From Chlamydoabsidia padenii (Eukaryota > Mucoromycota > Mucoromycetes > Mucorales > Cunninghamellaceae): a DNA stretch of 64,000 nucleotides. Positions 12,653-24,387 of this stretch are shown in pieces. The stretch lies in the NCBI GenBank assembly GCA_025330725.1, contig JAIWND010000003.1, positions 868,001 to 932,000 on the forward strand, in the 5' to 3' direction. The translations under genes were made by a program, and so were the position numbers. Positions within the stretch are counted from its first letter, which is position 1. Every line of letters starts with the position of its first letter. The notes under the pieces are model-generated. The model did no database searches. It saw only the letters and a program-made list of their open reading frames with translations, and had not been told where the DNA came from.

Positions 12653-14276
12653 ATGAACAAAGTAGCAGGAAACGAACGTATCTCTCAAATACTACCTACA
12701 GTAAAATGCTCTGACTGTGGTCGTGATGTCCACCTTCGACAACTGGGAAATCACATTTGTTCCAACATGCCACCTGTACCCATGTTGCCCATTTTACCAC
12801 CAGGTACAGTGATGGATGAAATAAATAATAATAATAATAATAAAAGACAAGAACAATACTCAACTTTATATACATGAAAATAGAAAAACCAAACAAGAAT
12901 GTACCGACGAAACCAGCAACTTTGCCTATATCACCTCGTAGCCCTGAAGGATATTACAGCGCCAGATCCGATCATCATCATTATCATCCAGCATTAAACA
13001 GCAGCAAATCCACTCCTGATAACAGCGATCATTACTATCGGCAACAATCACCACCCATCAAATCACCCTATAACAACTATCCTAACGATGATTATGCTCC
13101 TTTGCAACGACAACAATCACCACCATCAAGATCTGATTACTTTGGAAATACACCCACTTATTTAAACTCATCCAATGATTATTTACCAAGAAAGAACTCG
13201 ACCTCACCTGCACCTGACTCGCCTTCTCCTCAGAGTCCCTATTTTACGTAAGTCGATAATTCCCCCCCCCAACTTCTTTTATTGGTTACTCATCCTTCTT
13301 TTTACTATAGCACTGACTGGAATGAAAACCGAAATGGAGGTAACCCGCCAAAAAAGTGAAAATCCTATTTATGCCAAAAATGGTAACTCATCATGCATTC
13401 TTCCCACCTTCTTTGCATTCTTTTTTTCTTGTGATTATAGGCAACTCCATCTATCCTCGGAACGACTCACTTAATAACATCCATACACCGAAATCACCTA
13501 ATGGTACAGGTGCTCTCGATTCATTAATGGAGGATCTCATGACAAGTATGAACGATGTAACCAACTTGGATCATGGCGGCAAGACCTCTTATCAAGATCA
13601 TTGTGCTGCTTGTGGGGATGAATTTGATTACCGAGATGATGTGAAAAACACTGGGAAAAAGGTAATTAAAAAATACACCACTGGACCACCCGTTTTATTA
13701 ATCTACGATTTGCTTTATACATATGTGTGTATATCTAGTACTACCATTCCTCTTGCCTTGTCTGTCATTTATGCCGAACGAGTTTGGATCCTCGGCGGCA
13801 ATTATTTGAAATTGGCAACCATCTATACTGTGAACGGGACTATAATGTGGTGAAAAGCCGGGTGTTATGTACTGCATGGTAAGAAATGGTAATAAAAAAA
13901 GGATTTAAGGGAACTCACTTTTGTGTCTCGTTACATTATATATATAGTGATCGTCCTATTGCCTCCAACATTACACCTATCAAAGCCCTGGGAAGGACTT
14001 ATCATCCTGGTCATATCAAATGTTATCACTGCTACTGTCCATTGACCGAACAAACTGGGGCCAAGGAACGACAAGGACGGGTATATTGTCGAAAGGATTA
14101 TAAAGAATTGTTTTTACCGAAATGTCGTGCTTGTCATCTACCGGTGGAAAAAGAAGCAGTGTCGGCTGTGGATGGGAAACTAAAAGGAAAATGGCATTTG
14201 AAATGCTTTGGATGTCATGTAAGTAGTAGAACAGGGGAAGGGATCCGATGGTAATGTACTCACTCACCTTTACCTT

Positions 14277-14310
<34 letters not shown>

Positions 14311-14722
14311 TAGACCTGTCACCAACCATTCCCTGATAATACCTTTTACGTGTTTGAAAATCTTCCTTATTGTCGGCGCCATTATCACCAATTGAACAAT
14401 TCGCTTTGTAGGACTTGTGATGAACCCATTGAAGGACCCTGTGCACAAACAATCGAAGGTTGGCGCTTCCACCCTGCTTGTTTCAAATGCAATGTAAGTC
14501 AAAAAAAAAAAAAAAAAAAGATCTGCAACGGGGTTTTAAAATGATATGAACCGCATATGAAATCTAACTCCTTGTATTCTATCTCAGGTTTGTCGATGTG
14601 CCATTACTGATGTCTATTACATGTATGAACGACGTATATATTGTGAAACACATATCCAACAACTACAAAAACAACGCAATGTCCAGGCAGAAAAAAGACG
14701 CACTCAATTTGGCCGGATCTGA
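12653..14722 (+). CDS. Four-LIM-domain protein, paxillin/Pxl1-like
   Basis: Cytoskeletal adaptor of the paxillin class, probably at growing tips or septa. Exons: 12653-12803, 12884-13247, 13311-13339, 13441-13661, 13739-13878, 13948-14218, 14314-14493 and 14588-14722, giving 496 residues. The N-terminus has a small Cys/His element (CSDCGRDVHLRQLGNHIC), then a disordered Ser/Pro/Tyr-rich segment. Four LIM domains follow, each two zinc fingers: CAACGDEF..., CTACDRPI..., CRACHLPV... and CRTCDEPI..., all with intact Cys/His spacing that crosses the splice joins. Exon 3 is only 29 bases and its donor is GTAACC, so that exon is the least certain part. It lacks the RhoGAP domain of Lrg1/Rga proteins. 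Confidence 0.88.
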
Positions 14723-15039
14723 TTTGTCATCCCTTCTTTACATAATAATAGTTTATTTGTTTGATCCCTTTTTGTAATTTCTACCTCTTTATCTTTATAT
14801 TTTTTTTTTACCCCCTTCTAGTGTATCACCCCATTTATACACATATAATCACCCATACCATAGTCTATTTTTAATTCCAGTTAATTAATAAAAAATAAAA
14901 ACATCAACCAGACCCTGCATATCTATTGTGACACACAAATAAAGACCATGTTTCATGATATAAATAAAATGCTTTTATTATGTAAAACAAAAAAAAAATG
15001 CTGGTAAAATATATGTAAAAGTAATGTATTATAAACAAG
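14723..15039. other. Convergent 3' spacer
   Basis: A/T-rich region between the converging LIM and syntaxin genes; nothing beyond likely 3' UTR and polyadenylation signals is seen. Confidence 0.6.
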
Positions 15040-16558
15040 CTAATTGACACCTGGATGACCAAAGGCAAACCACCATACCAAGATACCAATGACGACAAGA
15101 AGGATGATGAAGATGACAAAACAGCACCATTTTTTCTATGTTACAAACAACAAGGAAAAGGGTTAGACATGTATGGCTACTCTCATGTTAAAGGATACTT
15201 ACCGCCCGCGTCGCCTTGGCACTGACAATGGCTCGAGCCACATCCCTGTTTCCATGTTCCAAATCATGGGTTGTAGTTTCGGCATACACTTCAATCTGAT
15301 CCAGCACCTGACCTTGTTGTTCGACCATCATCTGCATATCCATAAACAATTGATGTAATTCCAAGATCGTCTTTTCTATTTTCTTGATATCGTCGTGCCT
15401 TGATTGGACTTCATCCAACACAGCACGAGCTTGGCCGGATCGATTCGTTTGCATGAGTGATTGGATAAAGATTTGAGAGGTATCATCCGAATCCAAGACT
15501 CGATCAATATCAGTCGACGTAGCATTAGGTTGGACTATAAAGAAATGTTAGTTAATGAATTCTATGGCGTATTCTCCCCCCTTTTTTATTACCTATACGG
15601 ATTTGTCGTTCCACTCTTTGTCTATACTTTTGTTGATAGGTCCGTTCAATGTCTTGGTAGCGTTGAATGGATTCAATAAACTTTTTCTTGAGGGCAGCAT
15701 GTTGAGTTTTTCGCATAGGAAGATCACCGCTATTGACAGGCATTTGTGCATTAGAGAGTTCGATACCTATAAAAGAGGATGAGAGTCGATAATAATAAAA
15801 CAAGATCCATTCTCTATATTACCTTTAATCCTATCTTTGGTCTCATTATTTAGTTGTGCCGTTTCATTCACCAAAGTTTCTAAACGTCGAGCATTTTGAT
15901 ACGTTTGTTCTTCACTGATATTCACCAAAGCTGCCCCATGCAATTCTTCAATGGCCGAGATGTTGTCATGGATATGTCGATTGAGTTGCTTGATTTCTTC
16001 CACCTGACAATTTAAAAAGTTAGTGTGAGTGCGGAAGGGAGGGTTTACTTACTTTGGCAAAGAAGGCTTCTATTGACACAAGACCGTGAGAGGTGCTGGT
16101 TTTCCGTTCGATCATTTCGTAGTGTTCTTTATGGCGCCCTGTCGTATACGAAGGTGGAGGATTAGAAGGTAGGTTGTATGCATAATCATCGTCGTATCGT
16201 TGACCAGATGGTAAAGGAGGTGGAAGATCGTCACTGTATGTCAGTAGGAGAAAGTATTAGTCAACCCTTCCCCTCCCCTCTTTTTTTTTTTTTTTTTTTT
16301 TAATTACATGGACCCCAAGGACCTTACCTTAACCGACTAATCAGAAAAGGATTAAGATAAAAAAGCATATTAGTTTCTGTTTCTTCTAGTATAAAAAAAC
16401 TTTTACTTACTCGTATTTCTTTTCATTGGCAGAAGGGCCCTAAGGTAAAGAGATAAAGAGATTAATATACAAAAAGAAGAAAAAAAGACAACACAAGTGA
16501 TACTTACACGTAATTCGGTTAAACGATCTCTACTCATAGTAAAGCGTGAGCCAGACAT
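15040..16558 (-). CDS. SSO1: Plasma-membrane syntaxin, Qa-SNARE (Sso1-like)
   Basis: t-SNARE for fusion of secretory vesicles with the plasma membrane. Exons: 16558-16508, 16439-16411, 16336-16328, 16233-16053, 16003-15823, 15766-15593, 15534-15203 and 15135-15040, giving 350 residues. An N-terminal disordered Pro-rich part is followed by a three-helix Habc region (IKQLNRHIHDNISAIEELH onward), then the SNARE helix with the central glutamine layer (MMVEQQGQVLDQIE), and a C-terminal anchor KKWCCFVIFIILLVVIGILV. Exon 3 would be only 9 bases and keeps the frame whether included or skipped, so it is optional in this model. Confidence 0.92.
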
Positions 16559-16932
16559 AATTATTTAAAATGTAAAGTGTAATAAAGGAATGGGATGGGT
16601 ATGTAGTATTGAAAAAAAGTGAAGTGGAAAGGGAAGAAAGAAAGGGGGTGGGGGAATTCATAAAGTCAAAATAGACAAAAATGCCAAATCGGAGTGTAAA
16701 AAGCTTGAACAGGCTTCCGAGTGATACAGCCAGGAACTGAGTCCATGGGCGGCAAGCCGGTAAAACCCACTCCGTTTGGGATTCCCCGTTTTTGTACAAC
16801 ACAGCAAATCAAACAATAAAAAGTCATTGCATAGTGCTTTATTTTCATAAAAAAAAAAAAAAAAAAAAAGTACACAGTCCAACCTATTATACACTACGCC
16901 AGACTACCCAACCTATTCTACTACTATACTAG
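16559..16932. other. Intergenic spacer upstream of the syntaxin gene
   Basis: A 150-base stretch (16680-16830) is less A/T-rich than the rest, but I find no open exon structure, RNA gene or good copy of the recurring motif in it. Confidence 0.5.
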
Positions 16933-17952
16933 TTACTGTGGTGCCTTCTTTTTCTTTTGTTCTTCAATATAATCGATATTGTCTTCAGGGACCTATTTAA
17001 AACAAAGGAGATTGTTAGTAAAATTACAATCAATCCATATCCTGCGTTCTTCTATATTACGTGAGGCCAATTAGCAATGATCAATTCGATCAATTCATCG
17101 GAAAAATCACCTTGCACGACGATTTCATCTTGATTCTGATTGTTCTTGGCCACTGAGGAGCCACAAGCAAACTTGTTTGCAAACAACTTTGCCGCCTTTT
17201 TCAAATCGACATCTAATACAGATCTAAATTAGTAACTTGGATTGTTTTGCTTGATGAACTTACCAAAGATATCCAATCCATGTATAGTAGTGATGCGTTT
17301 TCTTTTTGTTCGTTCCACCCTTTTGATAGTGACCCGGGAAGACTTTTGTGTGTTTGTGTGTTTATAACAAAAAAGGTAGATTCAGTTGTTTTTGACATCA
17401 TCTGGTTAGTAAAAAAGAGCACTTACCATCTTCTTTTTGTTTTCGCGTTCCAATTTAGCTTCCAGTTTGGCTGATTTGTCCTTAACAAAAGTACGATCTG
17501 GTTTGGATTCACCTTCTTCCGTCACACCCACTTGTTCCATACCAATGATCAATTCTATATAGACATAAAATTAGTTGGTCAGTTTGTCCCCTTCCCCTTC
17601 TTTTTTTCTATATATGTGGATATACCTTACCTTTTTCACCATACATAAGAATGAAGATATCTTCATGATTGTTCTGGAGCCACTCCTTGCACTTTTCTTG
17701 AGTCCCGCTGAATTCACAATACTATTATAAGAAGAAAGGGTGATAGTAAAAGTATGAGTGTATGTTGTATAGAAGGATGCTTCAATCTTGGCTTTACTTC
17801 AGGCGGCATGGTACAGACTATGGAGAGATAACAAAAAAAAAAAGAGAGAGAGAGTTGGAGCGTGAGAATAACAGAGAGAAGGACAGTATAATAACACAAT
17901 GTTTCCATTACTTACTACCACAATAGAGGACTTTTCGAGGTTTCGCAACCAT
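16933..17952 (-). CDS. TMA22: Translation machinery-associated protein 22 (DENR homologue)
   Basis: Partner of Tma20/MCT-1 in recycling of 40S subunits and in non-canonical initiation. Exons: 17952-17916, 17817-17798, 17721-17631, 17554-17427, 17342-17264, 17212-17061 and 16992-16933, giving 188 residues. The N-terminal zinc-binding part reads VLYCGICTMPPEYCEF, across two introns and a 20-base exon; the C-terminal SUI1 domain starts around VTIKRVERTKRKRITTIHGL and continues through FANKFACGSSV and VVQGDFSDELIELI. Length and order match the family. A motif copy (GCGGGTGTTAAAAT) is 121 bases upstream of the start. Confidence 0.95.
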
Positions 17953-18072
17953 AGCACAAGCAGATCAAGTGATAAAAAGAGTTGAGACAGATCAATAAAA
18001 TAAAACAAGAAGGGAAAAAAGAAAAAGAAAGGTCAGTGTTTATTTTAAAAAAGCATTGCCGGACATTAAAAA

Positions 18073-18086
18073 GCGGGTGTTAAAAT
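18073..18086 (+). promoter_or_regulatory. Recurring motif (variant), TMA22 promoter
   Basis: GCGGGTGTTAAAAT, 121 bases upstream of the TMA22 start. Confidence 0.4.
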
Positions 18087-18217
18087 CCAAGACAGGAAGT
18101 GAATCGAGGTGAGTCAACTTGTACATAAACGATACAACATGGTGTATGTACCTTTTTGACTTTTATCAAGTAAATTAATATATAATAACTACAAACTATA
18201 TCTAATCCTATACTATA

Positions 18218-18941
18218 CTATTTATTCTGGGGTGGTAGTGTTGTTGAGAGAGTACGTTTGGGTATCCAGGCAGGTCCATCGTCACCAATTTCCACTTCCC
18301 GAGCCTTGGGTTTCTTCTTCTTCTTCCGTTTGACTGTTGTTGCCAAAGAGTCAGATGATGGTGATGATTTTGGTGCAAGACAAGTCGACTGAGGCATTTC
18401 TGGTATTGTTGCCGTGGGGGAAGGAGTGGGTGAGTCGACCTCTGATACTTTGGCAGCTATCGTCTGATCGCGTTCTTGTTCCAGTCGTCGGATACTTCCC
18501 ACCTTTGCCAAATAATCCAGTTTGGTCGCTTTTAGTTTATCCGATCGCTTTAAGAGTTGTTTCGATTTCAGTGACATGTTGACCATGGTTGTACGTAGTG
18601 AGAGTAACTTTGTATTGTAAGCTGACGTTCTATCCATCTAAGAAGAAGGTGAGGGAATAAAGTTACTTTTTCTTTTTTTCTTGTTCTTACCATCATTTTA
18701 ACGTCAGCATATTCTTCTGTTGTAAGTGAGCCATCTTGAGCATCTGTAATCAGTTTGACCAAATCCTTTTGTTTCAGACTAAAGTCCATCCAAAAAGTAA
18801 ATACAAAGAGATTAGGAAGACGCACAACAGGACCAAGTGGTGTATGTCTGGAATGATTAGTTACCTAATGTCATCGATTTGAGCTTGTAAGGTTAATAGG
18901 GTATCAATGAGTTGTTTGGAGAATGAATCAAACTGATTCAT
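18218..18941 (-). CDS. Hypothetical coiled-coil protein
   Basis: Three exons (18941-18865, 18778-18691, 18637-18218) give 194 residues. Residues 1-120 are predicted helical and heptad-like (FSKQLIDTLLTLQAQIDD, then SLKQKDLVKLITDAQ, then KLLSLRTTMVNMSLKSKQLL and SIRRLEQERDQ); the rest is Ser/Pro-rich with a Lys-rich patch and ends in GPAWIPKRTLSTTLPP. The first intron was placed to avoid an implausible hydrophobic insert; a shorter-intron version is also open. Size and layout are like small BLOC-1/BORC subunits, but I see no diagnostic motif and do not assign it. Confidence 0.65.
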
Positions 18942-19018
18942 GGTAAAGAAAATAAAAGAGAAGAGAAAAAAAAAAAGGATCGAATTGCTGGTTTTAAAAT
19001 TGACATTTAAATGGGCTA

Positions 19019-19032
19019 TCGGGATTTGAAAA
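19019..19032 (+). promoter_or_regulatory. Recurring GCGGGATTTGAAA motif
   Basis: TCGGGATTTGAAAA, 78 bases upstream of the hypothetical coiled-coil gene on the minus strand. Confidence 0.55.
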
Positions 19033-19100
19033 ATGGGATGAAATGGACAAGGTTTTTATTTTACAACACAAAAATAAAATAATACATGGTGAACAAAGAA

Positions 19101-19983
19101 TCAATCGAGTTCAGCCCAGGCTTTCACCGAGCTAGTGACATAGGATAAAATCTTACACTTTTTCTGCTTCACAGTGACATGTCCAGGTAAAGTATCATCC
19201 AACTTTTGATAAGCGGAAAATTGCAAGACATAGAAATCCAATTGACACCCATCAAAACTCCAGCCTTGATCATCCACACGTACACAGCCATTATGTTTCT
19301 TTCCATCAGGCAATTTGACACCGTCCATTTCTTTGATATAGAGTGTCGTGCCTACTTTCAAATCATTGGAAGCGACACTGACCCAAGGTTCAAGGGGGTT
19401 GTCATTGTCGGAACCTTAAATAAAAAAGGTACACGATCCAGAAAAGAGAAATGTCAGAAAACAGAAAAAGTTGCCAGCATCGTTCTTTACCTAGTCCATA
19501 AGGGGCTTTGTCGCGGTTGACTTTTAAAAAGGTGTTTTTTCCTGAATCAAGGTTCACCATCAATCCATTTTCAAGCAAGCCAGTGCCTTCCATTTGAAAT
19601 TTCTGTTCAAAAGAAAGAGTTAGTTTTGGGGAGAATCTTGCACATCCAACGCCTTACTTCATAGGTTGTCTTTGACACTTTGGCAAGAGTTTTTCCTTTT
19701 TTTGTTTTCAAGGTCTTTGTCTTGGGACCATTCAATGTCACTGTCTGGCCATCGTTCAACATGTCTTTATCACCTTGTTTAGGAATCCAGTATCTAATAG
19801 GTAAGGGAAGATTCATGCTGATGTGTCAGTTTCAAATCCCGCTCTTTATTTTTATTTTTTTCTTACTTACTGTGTGAGAGTCGCATGTTTATAGCATGAC
19901 TTTAATCTTTTCTCAAGAGGAGCTGCCGAGACAAAAGCCACAATGGTGATTGAAAAAAGGAAAAGAAGAAGAGATTGTTTCAT
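19101..19983 (-). CDS. Small secreted protein, possible double-psi beta-barrel
   Basis: Four exons (19983-19871, 19793-19658, 19602-19491, 19414-19101) give 224 residues. Residues 1-20 are a clear signal peptide (MKQSLLLFLFSITIVAFVSA), followed by a Lys-Arg pair that could be a Kex2-type site. The mature protein is rich in Lys/Thr/Asp with several Cys residues. The stretch TTLYIKEMDGVKLPDGKKH, then NGCVRVDD and FDGCQLDFYVL resembles 3D/RlpA-like double-psi barrel proteins of fungal cell surfaces, which is a family impression only. A copy of the recurring motif sits inside its first intron (19830-19842). No membrane anchor or GPI signal is visible. Confidence 0.78.
19830..19842 (-). promoter_or_regulatory. 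Recurring motif inside first intron
   Basis: On the minus strand GCGGGATTTGAAA, exact to the consensus, within intron 1 of the secreted-protein gene and read in the gene's own direction. Confidence 0.5.
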
Positions 19984-20225
19984 GATATATAATGAAGGGT
20001 TGGGGGAAAATGCTTGTCAAAAATCAAAATGTATGTATAATAAAAAGGAAAGGGGTGGGAAAGAGAAGAGAACCAGCTCAAGAAGTGAAGGAAAAAGAAG
20101 TGGAGGAGAAAGAAGTTGATTTTGTCAAGAAATTATCAAGTTTATATACCCAAGAAGTCTTTTTCAACAGAAAGGGAGAAGTATTGCGATTAAAAAAAGT
20201 TTAAATGATTTTCCTAATGTGGCAA

Positions 20226-20296
20226 GTAATCTGAGCGGAGTTGAACCTCGAGTGGGTATGACAGGGTGTACCTTTTTGAACAATCTAACAGATTAC
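20226..20296 (-). other. Degenerate tRNA-like relic
   Basis: Ends form a perfect 8-bp inverted repeat (GTAATCTG/CAGATTAC) exactly 71 bases apart. Read on the minus strand there is a B-box-like GGTTCAACTCC at the right place and CTGTCAT where an anticodon loop would be. The anticodon stem does not pair and the T stem has mismatches, so it is not a functional tRNA as read. Confidence 0.25.
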
Positions 20297-20478
20297 ACAA
20301 CTCACGTTTGTTCATTCTAAGAGAACAACATTCTTTTCATGATTCTACCGTCCTTCTGCTTTTTTTTTTATGAGGCACCATGATAGTTTACTGAAAGAGT
20401 GAATAGACAATTAGAAGCAAAGGAAGGACAAGAAATAAAGGAGGGGGCTGTTCATGTGGCACGATGAATACTACCAAC

Positions 20479-20492
20479 GCGGGATTTGAAAT
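20479..20492 (+). promoter_or_regulatory. Recurring motif, perfect copy
   Basis: GCGGGATTTGAAAT, matching the consensus at every position; about 500 bases upstream of the secreted-protein gene. Confidence 0.5.
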
Positions 20493-20970
20493 ATGTCAGA
20501 TGGCATAAATGTCAGGTACACTGACCAAAGAGTCCCAAAAAGTCAAAATTGACCTGATCATTCAAACTTGACCCAATTTACATCTGAATAGGGCATCATT
20601 AATCAAGGTGGATCAAAAAAAGGAATAGTGTGCTGATTTGATGGGGGCAATACTAAGATGACCATCGGAAAAGAAGTGCATGGTCAAAATCAGTAACGGT
20701 CCGAGTTGATGGTCGTACACATAAGGGTCACCTGTTTGTGTAAAATGAAGATGACAGAATTCGACCATTAATAATGTTTTACCCAATCATCCATAAAAAA
20801 AAGAGAGAGAGATAGAGAGATTTACTATTTCACCATTGGTCAGACAGAGTGGTTAAAAAAAGACGTATGATGAGTTTATTAATTAAAAAGAGCTAAAAAG
20901 GTAAAATAACTATATATAAGCTAAGGTATGTATGCTATAAACTATTTTCAAGGAAGAGAGAGAAAGAGAT

Positions 20971-23900
20971 TTATTGGTGTGTATCTGGGTCGTCGCTTGA
21001 TTTGTCCTTGGGTTCTTGAGAAATAGAATTCAGGGGGTCGTCGGATGTGTCGTTCTTTAAAATCATATTATCACCATCACCAGTACTTGTCACCTCGGTA
21101 AGAGAAGATTCATCTGCCGGTGGTTCATCGTCGTCCCTTACAAATTGATCATCGTCGATATGTCCATTCGTTACATTATCCAGGGAAAAAGACCTGCGAT
21201 TTCTTGGCGGATCATGTTGATGGTTATCGACAAGGTCGGTCGGTGGTGGTGGTGGTGGTGGTGGAAGCTTCGGTAGTAAATTAGCCTGCTGAGCCAAATG
21301 AAGTTTCAAAGCATCCAAAGAAGCTGCTTTTCGACCTTCCATACCCAATTTGATCTTGTTTGATGAATCTAGATTACTTTTTGTCATGGCTGTCAAAGTG
21401 GCTGCTGCTGATTTCGTTGTGTCACGCCGATTCCGTTTCTGTTGAAATTTTTCACTTGTTGAGGTCCTTGTTCCGTCCGATTCACGTCGTTTTCGTTCCT
21501 CCGCTTGTGCGATCATGACTGGTGATAATGTGCTCATTGTTCCCCGAGAGAGTGCCAGGAAGACAAAGAGTGTTACCACAATAGCAAGTTGTGCCATTGA
21601 TACCCGTTTTTCAAAAGAGATCTATAAATTCATTAAAAATATAAAAAGATGAGTTATCAATGAGCCAAGAGTTAAGAGTAATTGTACACCCATACCTGAT
21701 CTGTCAATATGCTGATTTTTGCCGTCATTTCTCGCATATCCGTTTCCATTTGCTGTTTCAATTCCCCATAAGACTGTTCGTATCGTCGTTTCTACATATA
21801 AAAAAGAGTGAGCAACAAAAAAAGACAGCCTGCATTGATATATGATATTACCATAGAGTCGATTCGATTACTTGCTGTTTCATTCAGGCGATCCAGAACC
21901 AGAATAAGTTGATCTTGATGTCTCTTTTCCATTTCTGTAAAAACATCATTGAGCATGTTGTTTTGTTCATCCAAGTACCGTTGTGACAAAGTGGCGTTCA
22001 TTTCCAATGCATTGAGTCTTTTCATGATGATTTTGTAGATAGATTCTTGAGTGGCAGGTTCCTTGTTGTGAGTGTTTGGTATATTCTTGGGTCGATTGTC
22101 GTCTCCAGGAGATACAGTCGTTGATGGTAACGGTGTTGGTTCCAAAGTTAATTCTGATGATGATGATACTTCTGGTTTTGGTGTGATCGGAGCAGTATCA
22201 GAATGTGCCGGCGTATCGCTATGGGACTTGACAGGTGATTGCGGAGAAGGTGTTTCTGTCTCGGGCGTTGTGGTTGACATGTTTGCACTAGTTGTAGGCT
22301 GATGGTCCAGGTGAGAGTCAATGATCGAAGATTGTATCGCGGTATGATTTGTTGTATGAGAATTCATGGTGTGAGAAGTCATTGCCTCTAAAGTATCATG
22401 TCCGATATCAGTGCTGGAGAGTTCATCTGTGTGATATGATGATGTTGTTGTTGGAAGAGCTTCATGTTCAAGATCGACACCTTCATTCTTGATAGACTCT
22501 TCATCAGAAGTTGATAGGGTGGTTGGATCAATATCATTGTTTGTCGTCGTTGAAGAGTCGTGTTTACTTTGATCCAATGTTACTGATGTTGGATCCAAGG
22601 TTTGTCGATCGCCAACAGGATCTGTCATATTCTCCTCCAAATGATTATCCCCACTACCATGCTGATGAGTTTCTGGTAAACTAGATTCCACTGATTTCCC
22701 ATTGTAACTACCATTTTCATGCTGATCATTGTAGTTGTCGTCCTTGTTGCTATTGCCGCCATTACCATCGTTGTCATTGTTGTCATTGTCATTGTCATCG
22801 TATTCGAGATCAATACCCACTTTAGAAGGAAACCATTCGGAAGTGTTGGTCACCATTTGAGGGTGGATAATATCGTCCCGAAGATCAGCAGGCCACAAGT
22901 GTTGATCACCCAAAGCTTCCGATTCCCCATCACCGGATAAACCTTGACTTTCGACCGCATTAAAGTATTCCATCATCGGCATGCCATGAACCCGTACCAA
23001 AGATAATGGGCAATAATATTCATGGCCATAATGAGTCAAGAATTCAATCTTGATATATTCAAACCAGCCAATACTTTCTTGTACTTTGAATACCTATAGT
23101 AAAAAAAAAAAAAAGAAAAGATTAGTTAGTTAACTGGCAACGACCATGATTTGGATTGGATTTAAACAGCAACATTACCTGTAAATCACGAGTATTTTTA
23201 GCTTGCCATTGCCCCAAAAGTTGCCAGTCATTCGTAGGATACGTATTAGCCACATACACCCTAAAGTCCTTGAATGTACTTGAGAAGAATTCAAAGTTGG
23301 CCAAGACAATAGTATCAATGAGGATTTCTTCACAAAGGTTGATAATGACAAATTTATCCGCCGCACACTTGTTCAAGAGATATTGATCTTTGGATTCAAA
23401 CAAGATGGATTGAGCACCCCGAGCTTCCTTGTTAACATCACGTACAGTAGCAGCACAGATGGTCCAAGCATAATTAAAGCGTTCCTTGAGTGATTTGATT
23501 GGTACCTGAGCAAAGTGTTTTTTGTTGGCTTGTCGTTGTTGTTTTTGAGGAGCAATGTATTCACCTTCTTCGTATGTGTTTTCAGCAGTAGAGACGGGTC
23601 CATTGGGGTCACTAGAATCAAACACCGAGCCTACATCGTCAGAGAATCCACCATCCACACTGTCGATCGTTTCCCGGCCTTGATTTGCTGCACCTCGAGT
23701 CGATTTGCGTTTGGGCTTGCGATTGTCGTCTTTTTCTTCATTTTGGCGGATTCGTTTCTTCCATTCTTCAAACGATGGAATGGTGACTCGTCTGTCGTTG
23801 TTGCTGTTATTGTTGCTACTGCTAGTGGTAGCTCCTGCTGACTGATGTGAGGTGGTTGAATGTGCCGAGGTAGGAGACGAGGATGGTGAAGAATCGTAAG

Positions 23901-24165
23901 CAGTAGTTTGACCTTGTTGAGTAAAAGTCGAGTGTTGTTGTTGCTGTTGATAATCCATAGTGGTGTCCTTGTGCATAATTAACAGATCAAGATCAGGTAC
24001 TTGAGGAAATAAGATTGACGAAGGATCAGTGGGCAGTGTCACTTCCAGAGCACAAGTCGTTTCAGTAAATGGAGTAAGGTGACGAGGACATTGTTGTACA
24101 TGGCTGGCCAAGGAAGAAGATATAAATATACATACACACCAAAGTATGTTTAATTGCCAATACAT
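20971..24165 (-). CDS. SLP1: SUN-domain protein Slp1 (SUN-like ER membrane protein)
   Basis: ER/nuclear-envelope glycoprotein of the Slp1/SUCO branch of SUN proteins, linked in yeast to folding of integral nuclear-membrane proteins. Exons: 24165-23179, 23093-21852, 21791-21696 and 21621-20971, giving 991 residues. There is an N-terminal signal peptide (MYWQLNILWCVCIFISSSLA), a Gln/Ser-rich stretch, the SUN core (FNYAWTICAATVRDVNKEA, DKFVIINLCEEILIDTIVL and TYPTNDWQLLGQWQAKNTR, then THYGHEYYCPLSLVRVHG), a long acidic Ser/Thr region, a coiled coil (RYLDEQNNMLNDVF) and one hydrophobic span near residue 785 (LAIVVTLFVFLAL) before an acidic tail. The usual order of the family is kept. Confidence 0.92.
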
Positions 24166-24387
24166 CAATCAACAAGGCTATTATGAAAGTGTAGAATAAA
24201 GAAAGAAGAGAGAAAGAAGAAATGTAAACCAATGAAATCTATCCAAGCATTTTTTAAAAACCAGAATCTCGCAGGGAACTTTTTTTTTTTAAGATTCACA
24301 CTCCGGCTATCCAGAAACACTTGCTCGAAATATTTATCGTGCCTTTTAATTTCTTCACTTCTCTCTTTTTATTTTTATTTTTGATTA

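Larger units (their letters stand above)
19984..20970. other. 1-kb intergenic spacer with tRNA-like relic and motif copy
   Basis: No coding exon is supported. It contains the promoter of the secreted-protein gene, a 71-base tRNA-sized hairpin, a perfect copy of the recurring motif and A/T-rich 3' sequence of the SLP1 gene. Confidence 0.55.

Noticed and set aside
16680..16800. Possible 5S rRNA or other Pol III gene in a G/C-richer patch
   Set aside because: The sequence does not match the 5S rRNA order I know, and no paired stems or terminator were found.
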